A stretch of 33,926 nt of DNA, taken from assembly GCA_021647505.1 (NCBI GenBank), contig JAKIUN010000005.1:1-33926 (forward strand). Direction: 5' to 3'. Shown here in pieces: positions 1-7,174 of the stretch. How positions within the stretch are numbered: position 1 is the stretch's first letter; every line of letters begins with the position of its first letter. The stretch comes from Gammaproteobacteria bacterium. Its GTDB lineage: Bacteria > Pseudomonadota > Gammaproteobacteria > SZUA-152. A program made the position numbers and the translations under genes. Below the pieces are notes generated by a model. The model was not told the origin of the DNA, searched no databases, and saw nothing but the letters and a program-made list of their open reading frames with translations.

Positions 1-2
1 TG

Positions 3-206
3 CTGGCGCGGGCGGATGCCGGTTGGTTATTGTCGCCGGACTTCAAGAGTAACCAGTACCTGGCCGAGACCCGTTACCGCTGGAACCTCGCCAAGAAACA
101 GCGCCTCGAAGTCCGCGTGCGTTACCGCACCGATATCGAACAGGAGATTGGCTTGCAAAAACGTAAGGACAAGGATCTGTATGCGCGTTATACCGTGAAA
201 TTCTGA
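3..206 (+). CDS. C-terminal end of an outer-membrane beta-barrel protein (partial)
   Basis: The reading frame enters from the left edge and ends with TGA at 204-206, so only the last 67 residues are visible. The segment alternates polar and hydrophobic residues in short strands (LAETRYRWNL, LEVRVRYRTD, DLYARYTVKF) and ends in Phe, the usual last residue of beta-barrels inserted by the BAM complex. This fits a Gram-negative outer-membrane protein but does not say which family. A strong hairpin terminator follows 25 bases after the stop, so this is the last gene of its transcript. Confidence 0.55.
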   Translation: MARADAGWLLSPDFKSNQYLAETRYRWNLAKKQRLEVRVRYRTDIEQEIGLQKRKDKDLYARYTVKF

Positions 207-230
207 ACTGAGCCCCGGCCTTTGGTCTGA

Positions 231-272
231 CCGGCAATTCCTGCGCCTCCCCGGGGATTGCCGGTTTTTTTT
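231..272 (+). terminator. Rho-independent terminator after the partial barrel gene
   Basis: An 8-bp arm CCGGCAAT (231-238) pairs with ATTGCCGG (257-264) around a GC-rich loop and is followed directly by eight T residues (265-272). It lies 25 bases after the stop codon on the plus strand. Confidence 0.85.
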
Positions 273-289
273 GCGTCTTTATCAACAAG

Positions 290-366
290 TAGCCTGGGTT
301 GAGCCCGCGAAACCCGGGATATCTCCTTTCCTTAGTTCCCCGGGTTTCGCAGGCTCAACCCAGGCT
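290..366. repeat. Long REP-like inverted repeat
   Basis: Arms of 29 bases (290-318 region and 338-366) are reverse complements with one mismatch, around a loop of about 20 bases. The arms start with TAGCCTGGGTTGAGCCCGCG. They sit between two convergent terminators. The motif resembles the dispersed palindromes nested inside the elements at 15.8 and 24.8 kb (GTAGGTTGGCGGTGAGCCTG), in that both have a GAGCC-YGCGAA-CCC core. Confidence 0.7.
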
Positions 367-382
367 ACGCGCTGAGGGCAAT

Positions 383-412
383 AAAAAAGCCGGCGTGGTT
401 GCCCACGCCGGC
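383..412 (-). terminator. Rho-independent terminator of the porin gene
   Basis: On the minus strand the sequence reads as an 11-bp GC stem (GCCGGCGTGGG / CCACGCCGGC) with a short loop, followed by a run of six T. It lies about 60 bases beyond the porin stop codon. Confidence 0.85.
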
Positions 413-471
413 CTTTCTTACTACTTCACACGCTACCGGGGCAGCATGTTGACGGTGCGTCTAAGTCTGAC

Positions 472-1482
472 TTAGAAGCCCACCTGGAACTGGGCCAGGA
501 AGATATCGTCGGTGTAGCCTGTGGCAACGCCACTGTAGACATCGGCACCATCGGTATCGCCGCTGGCCAGCACGTAGTTCAGCTGAATACGTGCATTGTT
601 TTTCTCGGCCAGATAGATGTTGGCGCCGATGTAGGTATTGCCCAGGCTGAAGTCGTCGCCGTTGGCATAATCCTGGGTGGCGTTGTAATGACGCACGACA
701 CCTTCAAAGGTGTCGTTGAAGGCATAACCGCCGTGCAGGTACCAGACGCTTTCGTCATCACCATCAGCACCCAAAACATTGCTACCGAGAATGTATTCGG
801 CCTTGAAGGTCATGGCGTTCAGCTTGTAGGCGGCGGCCACGTCGAACACGGTGTAGTCTTCGGCACCAGCAAGAGCGGTGTCGTCCTGGGTGCTGGTGCC
901 ATAGGAGGCCTCAATGTGCAGGGAATCACCCATGTCGTACATCACGCGACCGGCGTAGGCCATGGCGTCACCAGCGTCACCGAAGCCGACGGCACTGGAG
1001 CGCTGGGTCGGATTAAATACGCCAACGTCATAACCAAAGCCACTAAGATTGCGACCGCTGACCATCAGACCGGCAGCACGTTCCAGCACCAGCTTCTTTT
1101 CCATGCCGCGCTGCACGATGTCCAGGCCCTTGCCGGAGGTGTTGAAGTCCATGCCCACGGGGGTCTTGAAAATACCGGCGCTGACGTTGGCGGCGTCACT
1201 GAACTTGTAACCGACCACGGCGTCCTTGATGATCTCGGTACTGCCAGCCTTCATAAAATCCACCTGCAGCTTGCCCCAGGCATTGCCCTGCTTGATCTTG
1301 TAACCCAGACGGATGCGGTCGGCGCCGAAACGCAGGCCATCGGCGTCGTCATTGCCTTCAGCCCCCTTTCCGACGGCAGCGGTGATCTGGGAATAACCGA
1401 AGAACTTGGCTTCGGCGGCGCTAACGGTCATCGGCACAGCAACGGCCGCGACGATGGCCAGGGTGATCAGACTCTTTTTCAT
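472..1482 (-). CDS. Outer-membrane porin
   Basis: 336 residues. Residues 1-22 form a signal peptide (MKKS, hydrophobic stretch, cleavage near VSA-AEA). The rest is a chain of amphipathic strands rich in Gly, Asp and aromatic residues, for example KFFGYSQITAAVG near the mature N-terminus, and the protein ends FLAQFQVGF with the terminal Phe typical of porins. It would form a passive diffusion channel in the outer membrane. Length and layout fit the general Gram-negative porin families; the substrate cannot be told from sequence. A GGAGAG ribosome site precedes the ATG. The gene is monocistronic, with its own sigma-70-like promoter upstream and a terminator downstream. Confidence 0.8.
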   Translation of the reverse strand: MKKSLITLAIVAAVAVPMTVSAAEAKFFGYSQITAAVGKGAEGNDDADGLRFGADRIRLGYKIKQGNAWGKLQVDFMKAGSTEIIKDAVVGYKFSDAANVSAGIFKTPVGMDFNTSGKGLDIVQRGMEKKLVLERAAGLMVSGRNLSGFGYDVGVFNPTQRSSAVGFGDAGDAMAYAGRVMYDMGDSLHIEASYGTSTQDDTALAGAEDYTVFDVAAAYKLNAMTFKAEYILGSNVLGADGDDESVWYLHGGYAFNDTFEGVVRHYNATQDYANGDDFSLGNTYIGANIYLAEKNNARIQLNYVLASGDTDGADVYSGVATGYTDDIFLAQFQVGF

Positions 1483-1554
1483 GGGAGAACTCTCCAGGTG
1501 TTGTTAACAAAAAAAGTGTGGTAAAAATCCTGCATTTCAAATGCTTCGAGCGTA

Positions 1555-1582
1555 TTTATAGCAGTATTTGGTGAAAATGCAA
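1555..1582 (-). promoter_or_regulatory. Candidate sigma-70 promoter for the porin
   Basis: Read on the minus strand there is TTGCAT, 16 bases, then TATAAA, in an A+T-rich stretch. Transcription would start about 65 bases before the porin ATG. Confidence 0.45.
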
Positions 1583-1812
1583 CAATCTTTTATAAATAAT
1601 CACGGGGGTTGGTGCTTTTCGTTGTTTATTTGCAACAATAGTCCCGTGACATGACTCCAGGCGGAACACCTTTATTTTTTAGGGGGATTGGGCGCGTAGG
1701 GATGCTGCTGTTGCAGGTGGTGGTAACATATATAAGAGGGAGCGAGCCGCATCGTTTGTGTGTTACCTCGACTGGATTATGGCTTGGTTTGGCTTGAAAC
1801 CACAGATTTAGG
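1583..1812. other. Non-coding gap between the porin and tonB
   Basis: About 230 bases of A+T-rich DNA lie between the porin promoter and the tonB stop codon. A 66-codon frame on the minus strand here (1626-1826) shows no recognisable protein features. No terminator with a clear T-run was found for the tonB operon. Confidence 0.4.
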
Positions 1813-2535
1813 TCAAAGCAAATCAAATCTCACCGGTAAACGCAGTAACACCGCTACGGGCTCATTTTCTACTTCGGCCGGGTAAAAACTTGAGGCCAAA
1901 ATGGCGCGCCTGGCGGCCTCGTCAAAATGCTTCCCGGCGGACTTTAAAATATTGACCTTCCTCACTCGCCCTTCCTTATCGATTAATGCCTCCAGCTTGA
2001 CGACGCCGCTGATGCCCTGCGTGCGCATCGTTTCAGGGTAAACAGGAACCTCCCGGTGTAAAAAGCGCGGGGCCTGTGTGAGCTTGAAAATGGGCACGGG
2101 GTTTGGCAGCGCGTCTTCTGCCGGTTCGATGAGCATCGGTGGCGTGGGTTCGCTGAGGACGGGTTCAACTGTTTCATCGTTTTCTTCGACGATTTCCTCT
2201 GTGGTCTCATGCTCCTTAGGAGCCGGTAGTATCTCTTCCACAATTTTCTTTGCTTGAGGGGAAATTTCCGGCTCAGGAGGTGGCGGGGGCTTTTTCACCA
2301 CCGGTCTCTTGGGCATGGGTTGCTTCTCGGGTTTGGGTGGCGGGGCTTGCTTTTCCTGTTTTACAGGCATTGGCCATGCCGTCAGATCCACCACCAGCAG
2401 AGGGCGCGGCTCCGTGGCATGGGCGCGATAATTTGCCAGTACATTGATAAATAACAACAAGCCCAGGGTGACCAGAATGCCGCCTGCCATGGCGAGACCG
2501 ACATGGGGGAAGGCCCGGCTAGTCACGCTTTTCAT
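1813..2535 (-). CDS. tonB: Energy transducer TonB
   Basis: 240 residues from the ATG at 2535. An earlier in-frame start at 2589 would extend deep into exbD and is less likely. One membrane helix lies at about residues 12-32 (VGLAMAGGILVTLGLLLFIN), followed by a Pro/Lys-rich spacer with many PPP and KP steps that would span the periplasm. A TonB C-terminal domain of about 80 residues follows (YPETMRTQGISGVVKLEALI..., then KVNILKSAGKHFDEAA). It transmits proton-motive force from ExbB/ExbD to outer-membrane receptors. The start overlaps the exbD stop by 17 bases, so translation is probably coupled. It is last in the receptor-exbB-exbD-tonB operon and is probably dedicated to that receptor. Confidence 0.85.
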   Translation of the reverse strand: MKSVTSRAFPHVGLAMAGGILVTLGLLLFINVLANYRAHATEPRPLLVVDLTAWPMPVKQEKQAPPPKPEKQPMPKRPVVKKPPPPPEPEISPQAKKIVEEILPAPKEHETTEEIVEENDETVEPVLSEPTPPMLIEPAEDALPNPVPIFKLTQAPRFLHREVPVYPETMRTQGISGVVKLEALIDKEGRVRKVNILKSAGKHFDEAARRAILASSFYPAEVENEPVAVLLRLPVRFDLL

Positions 2536-2941
2536 CGGTGGCGATTCCCAGTTGCCGGGCTCCCCCGGCCTTTGCCGCATCAATGACATCGATCAACGAT
2601 TCAGTGGTGGTGCGGCGGTCTGCATGAATCGTGACGGCCAGTTGTGGTTTGCTGGCCAGTTCAATTTCAAGCAGCCGCTTGATGTCGTCAGCCGTCACGG
2701 GTCGCGCTTCCATATAGGCAATCCCTTGCCGGTCAAGCTTGATAATGACATGTTCATTATCGAGTGCGGCGGCATTTTCCGAGCTAGGCTTCTCGATGAG
2801 CAGACCATCGTTTTCCGGGAATACGGTCGTTACCATAAAAAATATCAACAGCAGGAAGACGATATCGACCAGCGGCGCCATGCTGATTTCGGGCTTTCCC
2901 GTATTGACGGCCGGCATAGGACATAGGTCATCTGTTGACAT
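2519..2941 (-). CDS. exbD: Biopolymer transport protein ExbD/TolR family
   Basis: 140 residues. A short cytoplasmic head is followed by a single membrane helix at about residues 21-40 with the family motif MAPLVDIVFLLLIFFMV; Asp26 is the expected proton-carrying residue. The periplasmic domain ends with the pattern IHADRRTTTESLIDVIDAAKAG typical of ExbD/TolR. It forms the proton channel with ExbB and energises TonB. The start overlaps the end of exbB by 14 bases and its stop overlaps the tonB start, so the three genes appear translationally coupled. An ATG at codon 9 is an alternative start. Confidence 0.88.
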   Translation of the reverse strand: MSTDDLCPMPAVNTGKPEISMAPLVDIVFLLLIFFMVTTVFPENDGLLIEKPSSENAAALDNEHVIIKLDRQGIAYMEARPVTADDIKRLLEIELASKPQLAVTIHADRRTTTESLIDVIDAAKAGGARQLGIATDEKRD

Positions 2942-3560
2942 TGTGATATGCCTTTTTCAATGTACTCACATCACGATGTAAAATGACCTGGATCGCTTGG
3001 TGCGTCATCGCCATTAAAATATTGATTCGACGTGATAACAGGTGGTGCAGAAAAATCACCGGAATGGCGATAATCAAACCACTGGCCGTTGTAAGCAGTG
3101 CCTGTGAAATGCCATCGGCCATTTCATCCGGCTTGCCGCTGCCGTGCAGTGCAATGACTTCAAATACATTGATCATGCCAGTGACGGTGCCAAGCAGGCC
3201 TAACATAGGGAGTAGCGAGGCAAGGATGGCGATGGTGGCAAGGCTGCCTTCCACCTTGGGTGTGATTTCCGCCAAATGAATATTGAACTCTCTGGCCATG
3301 TCTTCTCTTGATTGAACTTCTGACCAGTGGGTTGTGGCGAGTAATTGGGCAATAGGGCTCACGCTGCCATTTTCCACGGGCAAATAGTCGTCACTTGAGC
3401 GCAGTTTGTCGTAATCATGCCGGGCATTTTTTATTAGCTTTTGCCCGCGTAATGCCTCCCATAGCACCAGCGCCATGGCGATGCAGGCGACAAAAAAAAT
3501 GACCCACATAATAGGGCCGCCGCTATCCATCAAGGCCATAAAATCATAGTGAATATTCAT
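2928..3560 (-). CDS. exbB: MotA/TolQ/ExbB proton channel protein
   Basis: 210 residues with three membrane helices: about 15-34 (PIMWVIFFVACIAMALVLWE), about 108-130 (TIAILASLLPMLGLLGTVTG) and about 150-172 (ALLTTASGLIIAIPVIF). The stretch LLGTVTGMINVFEVIA and the QALLTTASGLIIAIP motif are the MotA/TolQ/ExbB signature. It forms the pentameric stator for the ExbD dimer in the inner membrane. It starts 4 bases after the receptor stop codon, so it belongs to the receptor operon. ExbB is more likely than TolQ because the neighbours are a TonB-dependent receptor and TonB. Confidence 0.88.
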   Translation of the reverse strand: MNIHYDFMALMDSGGPIMWVIFFVACIAMALVLWEALRGQKLIKNARHDYDKLRSSDDYLPVENGSVSPIAQLLATTHWSEVQSREDMAREFNIHLAEITPKVEGSLATIAILASLLPMLGLLGTVTGMINVFEVIALHGSGKPDEMADGISQALLTTASGLIIAIPVIFLHHLLSRRINILMAMTHQAIQVILHRDVSTLKKAYHNVNR

Positions 3561-3564
3561 TCTT

Positions 3565-5886
3565 CTAAAACTCCATTTCTACACCAAAGAAGGGAAAAAA
3601 TGACATGCCGGTAATTTCGCTGGGATTGTCAGTTTTTTCATATTCATCTCCATAGTCATACTCAACAATATTTCTGGCGAAGGTGATATTTTGCAGATCA
3701 AGATAAAACTTCATCTTCGAGTTATTAAACAAAACCTCGCGCCCGACACGGAGGTCGATTTTGTAGTAAGTGGGTAGGCGCTCAGCATTGTGCTCGCCAT
3801 ATTCAGCAATCCAGCGGCTGGTAGGGTCGTTGGGGTCTTCCCGGTGGCGGCCTGTTATTGCGGTATAGGGCCTGCCGGAGTTCGCTTGAGCTTTGATGCT
3901 CCAGTCCCAGCGCTTCCAGTTCCCACCAAAAGGCTGTCCCCACACGGCGGTCACGGTCAGTGGCTGGTCGCCGGAAAAATCACGCGTGATGCCGGTGATT
4001 TCATTGGTGCGACGGGATTTGGCCCAGGAGAGTGACAGCCAACCGATTTTTCCCTGGCTGGGGGTTCGCTTGATAAACAGGTCAAAACCATAGGCCTCAC
4101 CGCTGCCTCGGTTGGTGAAGTTGTCGGGGGGATCTTTCTCATCAAGGGCGATGACCAGGTTTTTCATGGGTTTGTGATAAACCTCTGCCTTGACACTGTA
4201 AAGCGGATTAATTTGATGTTCAATGCCCAGAATCCGGTGCTCTGCCTCTGTCATCAATAAGGCCGGATTACCAAAGGACTCAATGATCTCGCTGCCACGC
4301 GGCATTTGAATAAATTGGCCCCAGGTGGCCATCAACAGGGTGTCGGTTGTCAATTGATATTCCACCGTGGCGCGCGGTGAAAGTTTGTGGGTATGAAATC
4401 CGCCGGTGATTTCAATATTGGTATAACGCAAGCCAAGCTGGCTGGTCAATCGGTCTGTCCATTGTTGGCGGTATTTGATGTAGGGGGAAGCTTCGCTACC
4501 TTTAATCACTTTCTTCAGGCGATACTTCTTCTGTGAGGTGAAATCACAATCAGGATCACTTTCAGTACAGCGTCGGGGGGCATAGACATCCACAGGAATA
4601 TCTACGTAACTGCTGGAGAGGCCAAAGCTGAGTTGTGATTCTCCCTGTACCCGCCAGCGTAATTCTGGCTGTAGATGGATCTGGTTGCTTTCTGTACGGA
4701 CAAAAAAAGGCTTTCCCTGCTCATCACGACCGATACGCACTGAATTTTTCTCATGTAGGTAAGCCAGGGTTGAAAGGCTGTCCCATTTGCTGTTCCAGCG
4801 CTTCTGCCAGGTAAGGCCGGTGGTTTGATATTCTTTTTTACTACGCAATTCTCCGGCCAGTTGAGGGTCGGATTTGGCTGAGCTGCGCAGCTCCATCTCC
4901 ATGGCATCACCTGCGGTAAACAGATAAGCATCAAGATAGCCGTTGTCAAGCTGATGGCGATAGAGTGCCTGAAAGTCATAAAAACGCGGTACCAGCAACA
5001 CTTGATCCGGGTCACTTTCATCATCATCAGAAAACAGGTCAGTGGCGGCGCTGGGGGATAAGATCAGATCGATATAGCTGCGACGACCGGCAACAAAAAA
5101 ACTGTCACCGCTTTCTCCCGCCGGCCCCTCTGCCAGAAAAGAACTGGCGATGGTTGAAATATCGAATTTGTAATGCATGCGGTCATTTTTTGGCGGGCGT
5201 AATTTGACGTCGATCACACCGCCCAGGGCGTCGCCATACTGAACGGGAAAACCACCCAAAAAGACGTTAATATCTTCAACCAGTGCTGGATTGATTGTCG
5301 ATTGAAGTCCGCCAAAATGGTAAAGATAGCCGACGGGGGCATTGTTGATCCAGGTAATATTTTCATTGCCATCACTGCCTCGCATATAGACTTCCGCCGA
5401 ACCTTCTTCCGTGGGGGTGATTCCCGGCAGCGCCGCAATGGCCTTGAGAGGGTCTCCGCCACTGCCGGCAGCCCTGGTTAGCTCATCCACGGAAAGAGAC
5501 AGTTTCGATGTTTTTTCCGTCAGTCGTTCTGCGGTCACCTTCAGACCTTCGCCCTCAATGACAAACGGCACCAGATAGAGAACGATCTCTGCTTGCGTCA
5601 GTCCCCGGGTTTTAACCAGGGTTTCGAACCCTGCCGCCAGAACTTTGATTTGTTTAGGCGGTGAAATATCAGGAAATACGACACGCCCGGTTTCCGCCGT
5701 TTCGTCATATACGTCGCCATTATCAATAACAACGGTCGCCCCCTCAATGGGCTCACCGCTGCCCTTTTCTTTGACAATGACAGTCATGTCGGCAGCAAAA
5801 GCGGCCTTCATGCCGAATATGGCTATGATTAACAGGCTACCAAGGTGGCGTGCACTTAGGGAGCCATTTCTGACTGAAGTGCTCAT
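3565..5886 (-). CDS. TonB-dependent outer-membrane receptor with N-terminal carboxypeptidase-regulatory-like domain
   Basis: 773 residues. There is a signal peptide to about residue 31 (AFA-AD), then a beta-sandwich domain at about 33-110 (MTVIVKEKGSGEPIEGATV...) as in CarboxypepD_reg-like domains. A plug domain covers about 125-230 (LKAIAALPGITPTEEGSAEV, VYMRGSDGNENITWINNAPV, FGGFPVQYGDALGGVIDVKL-type motifs). The barrel runs to residue 773 and ends FFGVEMEF. A Cys pair in CTESDPDCDF may close an extracellular loop. It imports a ligand across the outer membrane using TonB; the ligand is unknown. AGGAGGGG precedes the ATG. It leads the operon receptor-exbB-exbD-tonB and is divergent from the Rieske/molybdoenzyme genes. 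Confidence 0.85.
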   Translation of the reverse strand: MSTSVRNGSLSARHLGSLLIIAIFGMKAAFAADMTVIVKEKGSGEPIEGATVVIDNGDVYDETAETGRVVFPDISPPKQIKVLAAGFETLVKTRGLTQAEIVLYLVPFVIEGEGLKVTAERLTEKTSKLSLSVDELTRAAGSGGDPLKAIAALPGITPTEEGSAEVYMRGSDGNENITWINNAPVGYLYHFGGLQSTINPALVEDINVFLGGFPVQYGDALGGVIDVKLRPPKNDRMHYKFDISTIASSFLAEGPAGESGDSFFVAGRRSYIDLILSPSAATDLFSDDDESDPDQVLLVPRFYDFQALYRHQLDNGYLDAYLFTAGDAMEMELRSSAKSDPQLAGELRSKKEYQTTGLTWQKRWNSKWDSLSTLAYLHEKNSVRIGRDEQGKPFFVRTESNQIHLQPELRWRVQGESQLSFGLSSSYVDIPVDVYAPRRCTESDPDCDFTSQKKYRLKKVIKGSEASPYIKYRQQWTDRLTSQLGLRYTNIEITGGFHTHKLSPRATVEYQLTTDTLLMATWGQFIQMPRGSEIIESFGNPALLMTEAEHRILGIEHQINPLYSVKAEVYHKPMKNLVIALDEKDPPDNFTNRGSGEAYGFDLFIKRTPSQGKIGWLSLSWAKSRRTNEITGITRDFSGDQPLTVTAVWGQPFGGNWKRWDWSIKAQANSGRPYTAITGRHREDPNDPTSRWIAEYGEHNAERLPTYYKIDLRVGREVLFNNSKMKFYLDLQNITFARNIVEYDYGDEYEKTDNPSEITGMSFFPFFGVEMEF

Positions 5887-6596
5887 TTACCCCTCCTTTC
5901 GTGTGTCTTATCCAGTTGCCAGTTTAGTGTGATGAGTGGGCCCAGTCTATTGAAAGACCAAGTGTCAATCACTCCATTGTGAATAGAGTCTGGCGGGAAG
6001 TGGGTCTGAACTCCCATTTGACACACCAGTTTAAGATCAGTAATGACTTACACTTTATTCCGACGAGTTCATCCTGACACAGGGGGATAATGGCGGGGTA
6101 TGTCCGCTGGCTTGTTCTTTGTCTTGAAATAGCGTAACGGTAAATCGCCACACAATATAAAGATCCGCCCCCTTATCTTGTTTCTAAGCTTTGCTGGTTT
6201 AGTGGGATCTATTTCGAGTTATTTTTAACTAAAAGTAGTGGATTTTTTTAAAGGCCCTATATAAGATTGGGGCTAGTGGCGTAAAAGTGAATCGCAGAGT
6301 TTGCCAAAAGATCAGAGGGCAGCCCTGAGATTTCTACTGGTTACTCCGCGAATAAAAAGCATCGCATGCCTAATTGCTGGCAATTATGAAAAGCTGGGAG
6401 TTGTTTTTGAAAATTGATTGGAAAATCTCGAAACTCTACCAAATAATAAGATTTTTAAATATGCTCTAGATATTAAATAATTGATATGTAAATAACCTGC
6501 GATATCTTCCTCAGTAATCTATTCGATCTGCCGAATATGTTGGCGAAATAAGCTTATTTTCAAGGGCTGTAAAGCTCGTTAAACCTGGATAGAAAG
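5887..6596. other. Divergent intergenic region, A+T-rich
   Basis: 710 bases separate the receptor operon (minus) from the Rieske operon (plus). A 60-codon minus-strand frame at 5969-6151 has no recognisable features. A spaced inverted pair GTGTCAA / TTGACAC occurs near 5960-6025. The right half becomes markedly A+T-rich, matching the downstream cluster. A promoter candidate for the Rieske gene lies at 6481-6508; no sigma-54 motif was found. Confidence 0.5.
6481..6508 (+). promoter_or_regulatory. Candidate sigma-70 promoter for the Rieske/molybdoenzyme operon
   Basis: TTGATA at 6481-6486, a 16-base spacer, then TATCTT at 6503-6508, about 88 bases before the Rieske ATG. The A+T-rich background raises the chance of a random match. 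Confidence 0.35.
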
Positions 6597-7160
6597 ATGA
6601 CATCAAACAATGACAACATTATAGATATCAAAAAAGAATCTGAGCATCCAGAATCTGAACGTTTATGTATGACTAGAAGAAATTTTTTGCTGATGGGTGC
6701 CGGCACCATTGTCTTATCCACTATGCCGGGTATTGTTGCAGCCGTAAAACTAATAGCTAAAGACTATCCGCGCCAAGAAATCATTTCCTTGAAAGATCTA
6801 AAAAAAGATCAGCCCATAGATTTTTTGTACCCACCCAACAACCCGTCATCATCATTTTTTATTGTAAAATTGGACGAAGAAGCCGGAGGTGGTGTAGGGC
6901 CTAACAACGATATTGTTTCATTCAGTAATTTATGTAGTCATATGGGAGGCCCACTAAATGGTACTTATAAAGCAAGTCACAAGGCTATTGGCCCCTGCCC
7001 CCTGCATCTAACCACTTTTGATTTGACTCGTCATGGCATGGTGATTTCAGGTCACGCAACTGAAAGTTTGCCTCAAGCTCGTCTTGAGATTTCAGAAGGC
7101 CATATTTATGCCGTGGGAGTTACGGGTCTTATTTATGGTCAGCACGACAACCTGGCTTAG
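6597..7160 (+). CDS. Rieske [2Fe-2S] subunit, arsenite oxidase/iodate reductase small-subunit type
   Basis: 187 residues. A Tat-type signal lies at residues 25-48 (MTRRNFLLMGAGTIVLSTMPG; the twin Arg are 27-28), so either the first ATG or Met25 may be used. The Rieske ligands are C113-x-H115 (CSHMGG) and C134-x2-H137 (CPLH). The two extra cysteines that form a disulphide in classical Rieske proteins are replaced (Gly118, Leu136), as is known for some AioB proteins. It should pass electrons between the molybdenum subunit encoded next and a periplasmic carrier. The large subunit has no signal of its own, so this subunit probably carries it through the Tat pore as a folded pair, as in AioBA. No cytochrome gene is adjacent. 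Confidence 0.82.
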   Translation: MTSNNDNIIDIKKESEHPESERLCMTRRNFLLMGAGTIVLSTMPGIVAAVKLIAKDYPRQEIISLKDLKKDQPIDFLYPPNNPSSSFFIVKLDEEAGGGVGPNNDIVSFSNLCSHMGGPLNGTYKASHKAIGPCPLHLTTFDLTRHGMVISGHATESLPQARLEISEGHIYAVGVTGLIYGQHDNLA

Positions 7161-7174
7161 AGGATGTGAGATAT

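Noticed and set aside
688-1524. Long open frame antisense to the porin (278 codons)
   Set aside because: It mirrors the porin gene on the other strand, has a low-complexity His/Gly/Val-rich composition and no ribosome site. The porin frame has a signal peptide, a terminator and a terminal Phe.
5969-6151. 60-codon minus-strand frame in the divergent intergenic region
   Set aside because: No ribosome site or motif, and it sits where promoters are expected.
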